From an uncultured Pseudanabaenaceae cyanobacterium (GTDB lineage Bacteria > Cyanobacteriota > Cyanobacteriia > Pseudanabaenales > Pseudanabaenaceae): DNA of 64,000 nucleotides. The notes under the pieces were generated by a model. It searched no databases. It had not been told where the DNA came from and saw only the letters and a program-made list of their open reading frames with translations. This document shows positions 9,226-17,845 of the stretch, piece by piece. The first letter of the stretch is position 1. The number at the start of each line of letters is the position of its first letter. The stretch is from assembly GCA_937927915.1 (NCBI GenBank), contig CALGKB010000002.1, positions 293,763 through 357,762 on the forward strand, given 5' to 3'. The position numbers were made by a program, and so were the translations under genes.

Positions 9226-10569
9226 CTAGCGATTGACCTGGCGCACGGTCAGGATGTATTCCCCCCGTCCCTTGGGGTCGTAGGCATTGGCAACAACGCG
9301 GTATTGTCCTGTCTGGGGCAAGCGAATGACGATCATGGCGGCTTTGCCCATTATGCCCTTGTTTTGCTCCAATACCTTCTGGTCGGGACCGAACAACACC
9401 AGATAGGGCTGAAATTCTTCCGTCTGTAGGGATAGTTCCACCAACTGTCCTGCCCGCCCTTCAAAGCTGTAGACATCAAAAAAACTTCCATCTTTAGCCA
9501 ATACCCGACTGCGTTCCCCCAAGTTGCCCACGCGATAAAGAATGATGTTTTCCGGGTCTAGGACATGGCGGGGCGGACGATCGATAACCTGGGCACGCAG
9601 GGTAAATCTGCCCACTGCCCCCCCCTCATAGGAGCTAGCGTAGACGGTATAGACCCCATCCATTGGCAATGTGTAGGTGATGCGGGCATCGGAGCCTGTA
9701 CCGCTGTCATCATCCTCTGCCAGTTGCTCTCCCCTGGGGTCCAGGAGGACAAGATAGGCATCTACTTCACGGCTAGACATTTCAATCACTACGGTTTTTC
9801 CCCCCTTACCTACAAACTCAAACAGCTTGTAATGACTGCCGTCGGGCAGCCTAGGGTCCATGGGGGTGAGAGTTTCTGTGACCACCTGTCCATCCAGGGT
9901 TAGACGCCTGGGCACTATAGTTGACCGGCGGTCTTCACTACTACGCCCGCCACTTTCCACGCTGCGTAAAAACTCCCGCGCTACTTCCGCCTGGATAGCG
10001 AACCCAATGCCGGTAGGGACATTGTTGGGGCTAAAAATCACAGTGTTGATGCCAATCAACTCCCCTTTGCTGTTGAGGAGGGGTCCGCCGGAATTGCCAG
10101 GATTGAGGGCGGCATCGGTCTGGATAAGTTGCCGATCGGGGTCTAGGCGACTGACAATACCTGTAGTGAGGGTGCCGGCGAAGCGCCCAAAAGGGTCACC
10201 AATGGCAAAGACGCGCTGTCCCACCTGGATTGGTTCCGTCGTGCCCAATTTGAGGGCAGGGAGGTTTTCCTTCACCCCTACCAGCTTCACTACTGCTAGG
10301 TCGGGATTGGCACTAGCTGCCACAACATTGCCGAGGAAGCGCTGTTTGTTAGCTAGGGTAACTATCACTTGGCTCTGCCCCCGCACCACATGGCCACTGG
10401 TGAGGACGATACCCTTGGGGTCAACGATCGTGCCGCTGCCGGTGCGATTGCCACTTTTGATGGAGACTACGGCGGGACTAGCTAGACGATAGACGCGAAT
10501 ATTGACCTGCTCATTGATGTCTTGGGCAAGGACAGGAGGTGTCAACAAAACCCAGGGCAAGAGGTACAT
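9226..10569 (-). CDS. Exported trypsin-like serine protease (HtrA/Deg-like) with PPC-type domains
   Basis: The 447-residue protein has a signal peptide ending PPVLAQ (residue 16) and a trypsin-type protease domain with an intact triad: His 60 in TSGHVV, Asp 90 in NPDLAVVKL and Ser 160 in NPGNSGGPLL. In place of a PDZ domain the C-terminal half carries two beta-rich pre-peptidase-like domains (for example YLVLLDPRGEQLAEDDDSG). It probably acts in the periplasm or outside the cell. It lies 36 bases upstream of the PPC-bearing kinase gene on the same strand, which suggests a shared transcript and perhaps a shared pathway (inference). Confidence 0.87.
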   Translation of the reverse strand: MYLLPWVLLTPPVLAQDINEQVNIRVYRLASPAVVSIKSGNRTGSGTIVDPKGIVLTSGHVVRGQSQVIVTLANKQRFLGNVVAASANPDLAVVKLVGVKENLPALKLGTTEPIQVGQRVFAIGDPFGRFAGTLTTGIVSRLDPDRQLIQTDAALNPGNSGGPLLNSKGELIGINTVIFSPNNVPTGIGFAIQAEVAREFLRSVESGGRSSEDRRSTIVPRRLTLDGQVVTETLTPMDPRLPDGSHYKLFEFVGKGGKTVVIEMSSREVDAYLVLLDPRGEQLAEDDDSGTGSDARITYTLPMDGVYTVYASSYEGGAVGRFTLRAQVIDRPPRHVLDPENIILYRVGNLGERSRVLAKDGSFFDVYSFEGRAGQLVELSLQTEEFQPYLVLFGPDQKVLEQNKGIMGKAAMIVIRLPQTGQYRVVANAYDPKGRGEYILTVRQVNR

Positions 10570-10606
10570 ACCAGCACAACCAGTCTGCCATTCCCAGTAT
10601 AACGCC

Positions 10607-10987
10607 TCAGCTAAACAGCCACCGCCATAGGGGGTGCTTCTGCCCCGCTGCCTCGATCGTTTGTAGGTATTTCAGCATTTGGCGATATTCCCGCCGCGAG
10701 TAACCAAAGAGGATATGCTGACTTTGCCAGGTAAGGGTAGCCAGCGTGCTACTGACGCAGAACATTATCCCCAAACTAGGGAGAGGACGGAATCGAATCA
10801 CTGCCCGCACTGCCGCCCAGGTAAAAAATTCCTGCATGAGGGCAATCTCTTGTCGTAACTGCCATAGGGAAACCCCCCCGATCGTCAACCACAGGGCGAT
10901 ATTAAATAGCCAGCGCCCCAGGGTCTGCAGGTTAATCAGGCGTTGCAGGGGAAGGCGGTAACGATCGAGTAATTCCTGCTCCTCCAT
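10607..10987 (-). CDS. Small two-helix membrane protein, unknown
   Basis: This 126-residue protein has an amphipathic, charged N-terminus (MEEQELLDRYRLPLQRLINL) and two hydrophobic segments, about residues 27-45 (LFNIALWLTIGGVSLW) and 70-88 (LGIMFCVSSTLATL). The C-terminus is basic. I do not recognise the family. It lies 37 bases upstream of the protease gene on the same strand, so it may belong to the protease-kinase-pilD transcript. Confidence 0.6.
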   Translation of the reverse strand: MEEQELLDRYRLPLQRLINLQTLGRWLFNIALWLTIGGVSLWQLRQEIALMQEFFTWAAVRAVIRFRPLPSLGIMFCVSSTLATLTWQSQHILFGYSRREYRQMLKYLQTIEAAGQKHPLWRWLFS

Positions 10988-11016
10988 AATCTCAGTCTAA
11001 CCTGCCCAGGGAGAAG

Positions 11017-12102
11017 TTAAACCATCGCAGCTAGGGCTACTAGTAACCGATCAATTTCTGCAGGGGTAGTGCTGTAGCTCACAGATGCCCGTAGGGCGGG
11101 GGGATGGGGTATGGCGCGCAGACAGATGTGGTATTCCTCCTCCAGGCGGTGGGAGAGGGCAGTGGGGTCAGCATTGTGGACTTGGAAACTCACCAGCCCC
11201 GAGCGGGGGGGAGAGGCACAGACTAATGCCACAGCAGACAGCTCCGCCAGCCTTGTCCACAGGTAATGGGCACGATCGACAATTTTCTGATACCTTTGTG
11301 CGATACTACCGTCTTCTTCTGCCAATTCCAGTGCCAGGCGCAGTCCCCCCAGGAGGGGATAGGCAGAACTAGCTACCTCAAATTTATACGGCTGTTGTAA
11401 GCCCCGCCAGCCCACGAAGGTCGGCAAAGCGGCTGACCACACTCGCGGTGCCACGTATAGACCGCCCACCCCCAAGGGAGCATTGAGCCATTTGTGCCCC
11501 GTAAAGGCATAGAAATCAACTTCCAGTTCTGCCAACTGCAAGGGCAATACCCCCACACTCTGGGCGGCATCCACTGCCAACCAAATGCCCCGATCGTGAC
11601 ATAGCTGCGCCATAGCTTTGAGGGGTAAAATCTGCCCCGTGTTCCAACAGATGTGGCTGACCATGACCATCCTGGTCTGGGGACGCAAATGCTCCGCTAG
11701 GGACTGCAGTACTTTCTCTTCCCCACCGTCCCGCCCCTCAAACAGGGGGAAAAAACTAAACTCAATACCCAAGCGCTGTGCCAATACCCTAGCGATCGCC
11801 ACAATACCTGGATGTTCACAGTCAGACAACAGCAGATGGTCCCCCTGCCGCCAGGGGTAGCTCCACAGGGCAATGTTGCAACCTTCCGTGGTGTTTTGCG
11901 TTAGGGTGATAGTAGTGGGAGTGGTGCCCAAAAATTGCGCTAAAACCGATCGGGTCTGCTCCTGTTCTGCCACAATCCAAGCATTAGCACGGTGGGAAAA
12001 TGCCCCTAGAGCCTCGATGTGGGCGTAGTTTTCTCTAATCTTGTCTAGGACTGCTGTTGCCAGTAAGCCTTGTCCACCGTAGTTGAAGTATAGCCACGCC
12101 AT
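11017..12102 (-). CDS. Class V aminotransferase (cysteine desulfurase / C-S lyase family)
   Basis: This is a PLP-dependent fold-type I enzyme of 361 residues. It shows the cofactor Asp in AVDAAQSVGVLPLQL, the Schiff-base Lys in TGHKWLNAPLG and the N-terminal substrate loop LYFNYGGQGLL. The family includes SufS/NifS cysteine desulfurases, isopenicillin-N-epimerase-like proteins and the cyanobacterial cysteine/cystine C-S lyase. The length and glycine-rich lysine loop fit the lyase group best, but I cannot settle the substrate. It is divergent from lysA, with about 92 bases between the starts. Confidence 0.8.
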   Translation of the reverse strand: MAWLYFNYGGQGLLATAVLDKIRENYAHIEALGAFSHRANAWIVAEQEQTRSVLAQFLGTTPTTITLTQNTTEGCNIALWSYPWRQGDHLLLSDCEHPGIVAIARVLAQRLGIEFSFFPLFEGRDGGEEKVLQSLAEHLRPQTRMVMVSHICWNTGQILPLKAMAQLCHDRGIWLAVDAAQSVGVLPLQLAELEVDFYAFTGHKWLNAPLGVGGLYVAPRVWSAALPTFVGWRGLQQPYKFEVASSAYPLLGGLRLALELAEEDGSIAQRYQKIVDRAHYLWTRLAELSAVALVCASPPRSGLVSFQVHNADPTALSHRLEEEYHICLRAIPHPPALRASVSYSTTPAEIDRLLVALAAMV

Positions 12103-12194
12103 TACATTATCGCCTTATTGCCAAGGTACTGCCACTCTAGCTTAAACGGACTGCCCGCCGCAATTTACTCCATAATGGTAAGGAGTGTCTTTGC

Positions 12195-13532
12195 TTGCAG
12201 TCTATGTCCCTCTCACCTAACCAACAACTGCTGCCCCTCACTGCCAGAGTTAATGACCACCACCACCTGACAATCGGCGGCTGTGCCGTGCCTGAACTAG
12301 TGCAGACCTTTGGCTCTCCCCTCTACATCCTGGACGAAGTGACTGTCCGTACTGCCTGCCAGCAATATCGCGCTGCCTTGAGGGAATTTTACCCGGGTGA
12401 GCACCTGGTTTTGTATGCCTCCAAGGCCTGGAGTTGCTTAGCATTGTGTGCTCTGGTTGCCTCAGAGGGATTGGGCATTGATGTAGTTTCCGGAGGCGAG
12501 CTATATACAGCTCTACAAGCAGGTGTTCCTCCCCATACTATCTATCTGCATGGCAATAATAAATCAGCCCAAGAGATTAGGGAAGCTATTACAGCGGGTT
12601 GCCCGCTCGTTTTAGACAACTGGCAGGACATCAAAATCAGCGAAACGATCGCGCGGGAACAGCAGGTACGCCCCAGGGTGATGGTGCGGGTGACTCCCGG
12701 CATTGACTGTCATACCCACGCCTATATCCGCACGGGGCAACGGGACAGCAAATTTGGCTTTGACCTGGAGGAACTGCCCCAAGTATTTGCCCATCTGCAA
12801 GCCAGCCCCCTCCAATGCGTCGGACTCCATGCCCATAACGGCTCCCAGATTTTCTCCCTCGCCCATCCCCAGGACCTGCCGCAAATCCTGTTAAAGTATT
12901 ACCAGCTTGCCCGCACCGAGTTTGGTTTAGATTTTACCGAATTGAATGTGGGTGGTGGTCTAGGCATTCGCTATACAGAACAGGATGACCCCCCCACCAT
13001 TGCCGACTGGGTAAAAGCAGTGACAACGGGGGTAATATCCGCCTGTGCCCAGTTAAACCTACCCCTCCCCAAACTCCTGTGTGAGCCAGGACGATCGATC
13101 GTGGGTCCCGCCTGTGTAACTGCCTATACAGTGGGCAGTCAGAAAGTGATCCCAGGGGTGAGGACCTATATCGCTGTGGATGGGGGAATGTCGGATAATC
13201 CCCGCCCTATTACCTACCAAGCCCAGTATCGCGCTGTGGTGGCTAACCGCATGAATGCCCCCTTGAGCCAGCGGGTGACCATTGCCGGCAAACACTGCGA
13301 ATCCGGGGATGTGTTAATCCAGGATATCCATTTACCTGAGTTAGAAGCAGGGGACATCCTAGTAATTTTAGCAACGGGCGCTTATAACTACAGTATGGCA
13401 TCCAACTACAACCGCCTACCCCGCCTGGCAGCAGTTTTAGTCAACAACGGCACGGCAGAACTCATTCTACAGCGGGAAACCTATGCCGACCTCCTGCGCC
13501 AGGATCGCTTACCCCCTCGGTTACGTATTTGA
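12195..13532 (+). CDS. lysA: Diaminopimelate decarboxylase
   Basis: This PLP enzyme makes L-lysine from meso-diaminopimelate. The 445-residue protein has the alanine-racemase-fold barrel with the PLP Lys in LVLYASKAWSCL, GLDFTELNVGGGLGI, the CEPGRSIVGPA loop and the C-terminal GKHCESGDVL substrate Cys. The predicted start is TTG at 12195, because AAGGAG at 12180-12185 is 9 bases before it; the ATG at 12204 is the alternative and is 18 bases away. cdaA follows immediately, and the lysA-cdaA pairing is common in cyanobacteria. Confidence 0.93.
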   Translation: MQSMSLSPNQQLLPLTARVNDHHHLTIGGCAVPELVQTFGSPLYILDEVTVRTACQQYRAALREFYPGEHLVLYASKAWSCLALCALVASEGLGIDVVSGGELYTALQAGVPPHTIYLHGNNKSAQEIREAITAGCPLVLDNWQDIKISETIAREQQVRPRVMVRVTPGIDCHTHAYIRTGQRDSKFGFDLEELPQVFAHLQASPLQCVGLHAHNGSQIFSLAHPQDLPQILLKYYQLARTEFGLDFTELNVGGGLGIRYTEQDDPPTIADWVKAVTTGVISACAQLNLPLPKLLCEPGRSIVGPACVTAYTVGSQKVIPGVRTYIAVDGGMSDNPRPITYQAQYRAVVANRMNAPLSQRVTIAGKHCESGDVLIQDIHLPELEAGDILVILATGAYNYSMASNYNRLPRLAAVLVNNGTAELILQRETYADLLRQDRLPPRLRI

Positions 13533-13540
13533 GGGCATGG

Positions 13541-14413
13541 ATGCAAGAGTTGCTGATTTGGCTACCTCTGCTCATCGACCTCACAGCAGTATTTCTTATC
13601 AGTTGGGGGCTGCTGAATTTAAGCAACGATCGGCGTACTTTGATGTTGGCGCGGGGGTATGTCCTGCTCTTGGGTATCAATCTGTTAGTCAGGCAAATTA
13701 GCACTAGGGGTAATGTGCAGCGCCTACCCATGCTCACCTTCGTCCTCAACAGTTTATTGACGGGCGTTTCTGTCGCTTTAGCCGTGATTTTCCAAGCCGA
13801 AATTCGCCGCTTTTTAGAAAACTTGGGGGCAGGGAATTGGCGCTATTTTTTTCCCCAGGCAGGACAAGCCCGTGCTAGTTCCCGATCGGTAGCCCTCATT
13901 GATGAAATTATCGAGGCAGTGCGGGAGTTATCCCAAAATCGCACCGGGGCACTTTTAGTCATAGAAACGGGGGAAGCTATCTCTGAAAAGGACATCCATG
14001 AGCCAGGGGTAAAACTTGATGCCCAGTTATCCAAGGAGTTGCTACAGACCATCTTTCAAACGAGCACATTACTACACGATGGGGCAGTGATTATTCGGGA
14101 GGACAAAATTGTGGCAGCGGGGGTAATTTTACCCCTATCGGAGCGCAAAGCCTCCAGGGAAATTGGCACCAGACATCGCGCTGCTATGGGCATCACAGAG
14201 CGAGTGGCAGAGTGTTTTTGCATTGTGGTCTCAGAGGAAACTGGCTCGATCGCTGTTGCAGAAGGGGGAAAGTTAGAACGTCCTATTTCTAGTAGCAACT
14301 TGCGGGAAATTTTAGAGAACAAACTGCAGATCAAAACTAATATCACTACGACAAGGCGGGTACCCAGACTACAGACTCTATGGCACAAAATTAAGCGACA
14401 CTATCAGAAATAG
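13541..14413 (+). CDS. cdaA: Diadenylate cyclase CdaA (c-di-AMP synthase)
   Basis: CdaA condenses two ATP to cyclic di-AMP, a messenger for osmotic, potassium and cell-wall control. The 290-residue protein has three N-terminal membrane helices and a DAC domain with both catalytic motifs, LLHDGAVII (DGA) and GTRHRAAMGI (RHR). I chose the ATG at 13541, with GAGG 6 bases before it; a TTG at 13529 that overlaps the lysA stop is possible. It sits beside peptidoglycan precursor genes. Its last 23 bases overlap the convergent glycosyltransferase gene. Confidence 0.92.
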   Translation: MQELLIWLPLLIDLTAVFLISWGLLNLSNDRRTLMLARGYVLLLGINLLVRQISTRGNVQRLPMLTFVLNSLLTGVSVALAVIFQAEIRRFLENLGAGNWRYFFPQAGQARASSRSVALIDEIIEAVRELSQNRTGALLVIETGEAISEKDIHEPGVKLDAQLSKELLQTIFQTSTLLHDGAVIIREDKIVAAGVILPLSERKASREIGTRHRAAMGITERVAECFCIVVSEETGSIAVAEGGKLERPISSSNLREILENKLQIKTNITTTRRVPRLQTLWHKIKRHYQK

Positions 14414-15524
14414 CCCCCCAGGACTTTAAGACATCACAGTAGAGAAGGGCAGTACGCTGTAGCATTGTTTCCAGCCGAAAATTTTCGCGGTAGTAAGCCT
14501 GGGCTAACTGTCCCATAGTGCGACGCAGTTGGGGGTCAGCAATAAGTTTGGTCAGGGCAGTAATTAAACCAGAAATCGATCGGGGAGGAACTAAAATGCC
14601 CGCTTTCCCCGCCCCCATTTGCTCCGGTGTCCCCCCCACAGCAGTTGCCACGATCGGTTTTGCCAGTGCCATTGCTTCTAAAATTGCCAAACTAAAAGCC
14701 TCCTGCAGAGAAGGCAGTACAAAAATGTCCACTAGCGCCAGGAAGTTGTGTGGTCGATCGATGTAGCCCAAAAAATTAACTTTGCTCCCTAAATTTAGTT
14801 GAGTGACCAGTTTTTCTAGCTCCCCCCTTTGTTTACCCTCCCCCGCAATCACTAGGCGCAAATAGTCATACTCTTGACTGAGCTGGTAAAAAGCCTGTAG
14901 GAGATAACTGATCCCTTTTTCGGGGGTTAAACGGGCAAGGGTGCCCAGCACAATTTCCCCCTCCTGTAGTTGGAGTTGACCGCGCAATTCTTGGCAAGCA
15001 TCCACAGCAATAGGGGGGGTAGGGACACCGTTGTAAATTACTGTCAATTTGTCCGGTTGCAGTCCACATTGGCGGAGTATATCCCCATCGCAGCGACAGA
15101 CAGCAATCACCCGATCGGCAGCCCAGTTGGCCATTTGACTACTCAACCAATAACTCCAATCTTTAGTTGCCCCGTGATAACCATGCACAGTAAAAACGAT
15201 CGGTACCTGGGGTAAAAACAACTTGATTGCCAATACCAATTCGTGGGCAGCGTGGACATGAATTAAATCAATTTTTACCTGCTGGTGGATAGCCCGTAAA
15301 CTGCGGTATAGCTGGGCAACGCCCTGGGCAAAACGCAAATCCCAACGGCTAAATTGATAGTGGGGAACACCCAAATCTGTAAATTGATGGGCAGTACTAC
15401 CAGGGGGAGCAAGCAGAGAGACATGATAATACTGACGGAAATGGGCGATCAAAGAGAGGGTATGTTTTTCTGTGCCCCCCTGCTCTAAGTAAGGTAACAC
15501 ATACAGCAAATGTCTGCCCAACAA
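14391..15524 (-). CDS. Glycosyltransferase, GT4 family
   Basis: This is a GT-B-fold retaining glycosyltransferase of 377 residues. The N-terminal domain begins HLLYVLPYLEQGGTEKHTLS, where GGTE binds donor phosphate. The C-terminal donor domain has the group 1 pattern LPSLQEAFSLAILEAMALAKPIVATAVGGTPE, seen here in pieces at residues of about 275-305, with the E-x7-E motif. It probably adds sugar to a lipid or polysaccharide; donor and acceptor are unknown. It lies one base after murB on the same strand, so it may be the tail of a murC-murB-glycosyltransferase operon. Confidence 0.85.
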   Translation of the reverse strand: MLGRHLLYVLPYLEQGGTEKHTLSLIAHFRQYYHVSLLAPPGSTAHQFTDLGVPHYQFSRWDLRFAQGVAQLYRSLRAIHQQVKIDLIHVHAAHELVLAIKLFLPQVPIVFTVHGYHGATKDWSYWLSSQMANWAADRVIAVCRCDGDILRQCGLQPDKLTVIYNGVPTPPIAVDACQELRGQLQLQEGEIVLGTLARLTPEKGISYLLQAFYQLSQEYDYLRLVIAGEGKQRGELEKLVTQLNLGSKVNFLGYIDRPHNFLALVDIFVLPSLQEAFSLAILEAMALAKPIVATAVGGTPEQMGAGKAGILVPPRSISGLITALTKLIADPQLRRTMGQLAQAYYRENFRLETMLQRTALLYCDVLKSWGAISDSVA

Positions 15525-15525
15525 A

Positions 15526-16401
15526 CTAATAGCTAAAATCTCCGATTAGTTTTACCTCTGGTTGCAATAAAATTGCCCACTGCTCCCATACTTTTAGTTT
15601 AATTGTCTCCATCAGTTCGTAAATTTCCCGTGCCCGTGCCCCCCCTAAATTCAAAATAAAATTGGCGTGCAACTCTGATACCTGTGCCTGTCCCAACTGA
15701 TAACCCTTGAAGCCACAGCGATCGATCAACCAACCAGCGGCATAGTCTGGGGGATTGCGAAACACACTGCCACAGCTAGGGAGATGATAGGGCTGCGTGC
15801 GATGGCGATGCTCATAATTTTGTCGCGTGCGTTCCACAAGGAAGGCAGGGTCTTGTCCTGGCTGTAACTGCAACACCACCTCCGTCACAATGGCATTCCT
15901 GCCCTGCAGCTGCGAATGGCGATAGCTATACTGCAAATCTGCTTTGTCCAACCATTGCCGCTCCCCCGCCGCCGTGTACACCTCTACCCCCACCACACAG
16001 TCCGCTGCACAGCCCCCCTGGGCCCCCGCATTCATCACCGCCATACCCCCCGCTGTCCCAGGGATACCCACCGCCCACTCTAAACCCCCCCAGCCCCGCT
16101 TTGCCAACTGCCATGCCAACTTCGGTAGGGGTTCCCCCGCCGCCACGTACACCCTATTTTCTTCAAATCGCACCCCCCGCAGATACTTGGTACAGATGAC
16201 CAAACCAGGAATGCCCCGATCGCTGATTAACAGATTACTGCCCGCCCCCAAAAACGTGAGTGGTAAGCCCTGGGACCGTTCCAGCACCGCCTGCAGTTCC
16301 GCCACCGATCGGGGGAGCGCCAAAAATTCTGCCTTGCCCCCCACCCGCCAAGAAGTAAAGTTACTGAGGGGAACACCCACTTGCCAGTTCATCCCACCCA
16401 T
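15526..16401 (-). CDS. murB: UDP-N-acetylenolpyruvoylglucosamine reductase MurB
   Basis: MurB reduces UDP-GlcNAc-enolpyruvate to UDP-MurNAc using FAD and NADPH. The 291-residue protein has the FAD-binding stretch LTFLGAGSNLLISDRGI and GIPGTAGGMAVMNAGAQGG, plus the active-site loop PSCGSVFRNP (catalytic Ser) typical of MurB type II. The start is either the ATG at 16401 or the ATG at 16392, which overlaps the murC stop as ATGA. The gene order murC-murB is the usual cyanobacterial one. Confidence 0.95.
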   Translation of the reverse strand: MGGMNWQVGVPLSNFTSWRVGGKAEFLALPRSVAELQAVLERSQGLPLTFLGAGSNLLISDRGIPGLVICTKYLRGVRFEENRVYVAAGEPLPKLAWQLAKRGWGGLEWAVGIPGTAGGMAVMNAGAQGGCAADCVVGVEVYTAAGERQWLDKADLQYSYRHSQLQGRNAIVTEVVLQLQPGQDPAFLVERTRQNYEHRHRTQPYHLPSCGSVFRNPPDYAAGWLIDRCGFKGYQLGQAQVSELHANFILNLGGARAREIYELMETIKLKVWEQWAILLQPEVKLIGDFSY

Positions 16402-17771
16402 GCCCCTGCTTGCGCTATGGCTTCCAAGGTCGGCGTGATAATTTGGTTGAGATTACCCGCCCCCAAAAACACCGCCAAATCCCCTGGGGAGAGGTATTTC
16501 ACCAGAAAAGCCTGCACATCACTGAGACGGGGTTGGTAGGAAACGGCGGGGTGCACTTTCCCTACCGCTGCCGCCACATCTGCCCCTGAGATTTGGTAAG
16601 GGTTAGACTCCCCTGCCCCATAGATGTCCGTAATCACCACCCGATCGGCATCGGCAAAGGCATGGGCAAATTCCTGCAGAAGGGCTTGGGTACGACTGTA
16701 GCGATGGGGTTGAAAGATTGCCACCACCTGGTGCTGTCTGTGCAGTCTGGCAGAGGCAAGGGTCGCCCGAATTTCGCTGGGATGATGGGCATAGTCATCG
16801 ATGAAAGTGATGCCGTTGTAACTGCCCTTCCACTCAAACCGCCGCTTCGCGCCCGAAAATAGAGGCAGAGCCGCCGTAATTACCTGCCAACTCACCCCCA
16901 AATGGCGTGCTACCCCGATCGCTGCCAAGGTATTCAACAGATTGTGCTTACCTAGAATGCGCAATTGGATCACTGCCTGGGGTCTGCCCCGCTCCCACAC
17001 CTCTGCCCTGGTGCCCTCTGCTGTGTAGAGAATGTGGTGTGCCGTGTAATCCGCCGGTTGTTCTAGTCCGTAGGTGATTGTCCCCTGCAGATTATGCCGC
17101 ACGTTATGGCAGTCCACACAGGCAACGAGAGTTTCACATTGCCGCCCAAAGTGCTGAAAAGTGCTGATTACCTGCTCCAAACTACTGTAGTGATCGGGAT
17201 GGTCTAGCTCAATGTTCGTCACTACGCCAATCTTGGGCGCAAACCTGACCAGGGAACCGTCCGACTCATCCGCCTCCGCCACCAAATACTGACTCTGTCC
17301 CAACCTGGCATTGCCCTCCCAGGTGTCTACCTCCCCCCCCACTACGATCGTAGGGTCAAGACCCGCCTGCAACAACAAAAAACCAATCAGACTGCTCGTT
17401 GTCGTTTTGCCATGGGTACCCGCCACCGCAATACTGTAGAACTGTGCCATCAATGCCGCTAGCACATCCGATCGGTGTAGTATAGGCAGGTTATGGGTTA
17501 GCGCCGTTTGCAGTTCGACATTGTGGGGATGAATAGCGCTGGAACAAACCACCTGGGGTTGTGCCGCCACGTCGATATTATGCAACTCATGACCTTGAAA
17601 AATGCGCACGCCCAGTTGTTCCAGTTGCCGGGTGATGCGATTAGGGGCAATATCCGAACCAGTGACCGTTAGACCTTTTTTCGCCAGAATATGGGCAATT
17701 CCTGACATCCCGATCCCACCGATACCAATAAAGTGGAAGGGTCTTCCGCTGAAGTCAACTGGTTTCAGCAT
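16389..17771 (-). CDS. murC: UDP-N-acetylmuramate--L-alanine ligase MurC
   Basis: MurC adds L-Ala to UDP-MurNAc, the first peptide step of peptidoglycan synthesis. The protein (about 460 residues from this start) shows FIGIGGIGMSGIAHIL for UDP binding, the P-loop VAGTHGKTTTSSL, and IDDYAHHPSEI in the C-terminal domain. The open frame runs on to 17978, but that extension overlaps the 3' end of cobB and looks non-coding. The ATG at 17771 lies directly before the conserved N-terminus, MLKPVDFSGRPFHFIGIGG. Its end overlaps murB by 13 bases. Confidence 0.95.
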   Translation of the reverse strand: MLKPVDFSGRPFHFIGIGGIGMSGIAHILAKKGLTVTGSDIAPNRITRQLEQLGVRIFQGHELHNIDVAAQPQVVCSSAIHPHNVELQTALTHNLPILHRSDVLAALMAQFYSIAVAGTHGKTTTSSLIGFLLLQAGLDPTIVVGGEVDTWEGNARLGQSQYLVAEADESDGSLVRFAPKIGVVTNIELDHPDHYSSLEQVISTFQHFGRQCETLVACVDCHNVRHNLQGTITYGLEQPADYTAHHILYTAEGTRAEVWERGRPQAVIQLRILGKHNLLNTLAAIGVARHLGVSWQVITAALPLFSGAKRRFEWKGSYNGITFIDDYAHHPSEIRATLASARLHRQHQVVAIFQPHRYSRTQALLQEFAHAFADADRVVITDIYGAGESNPYQISGADVAAAVGKVHPAVSYQPRLSDVQAFLVKYLSPGDLAVFLGAGNLNQIITPTLEAIAQAGAWVG

Positions 17772-17845
17772 TTCTAATCCTTTACACCACGCCAAGTTGA
17801 GTATAACCCCAGAGGGGGCGCTTGTACAGCCAAAAATGGCGAAAT

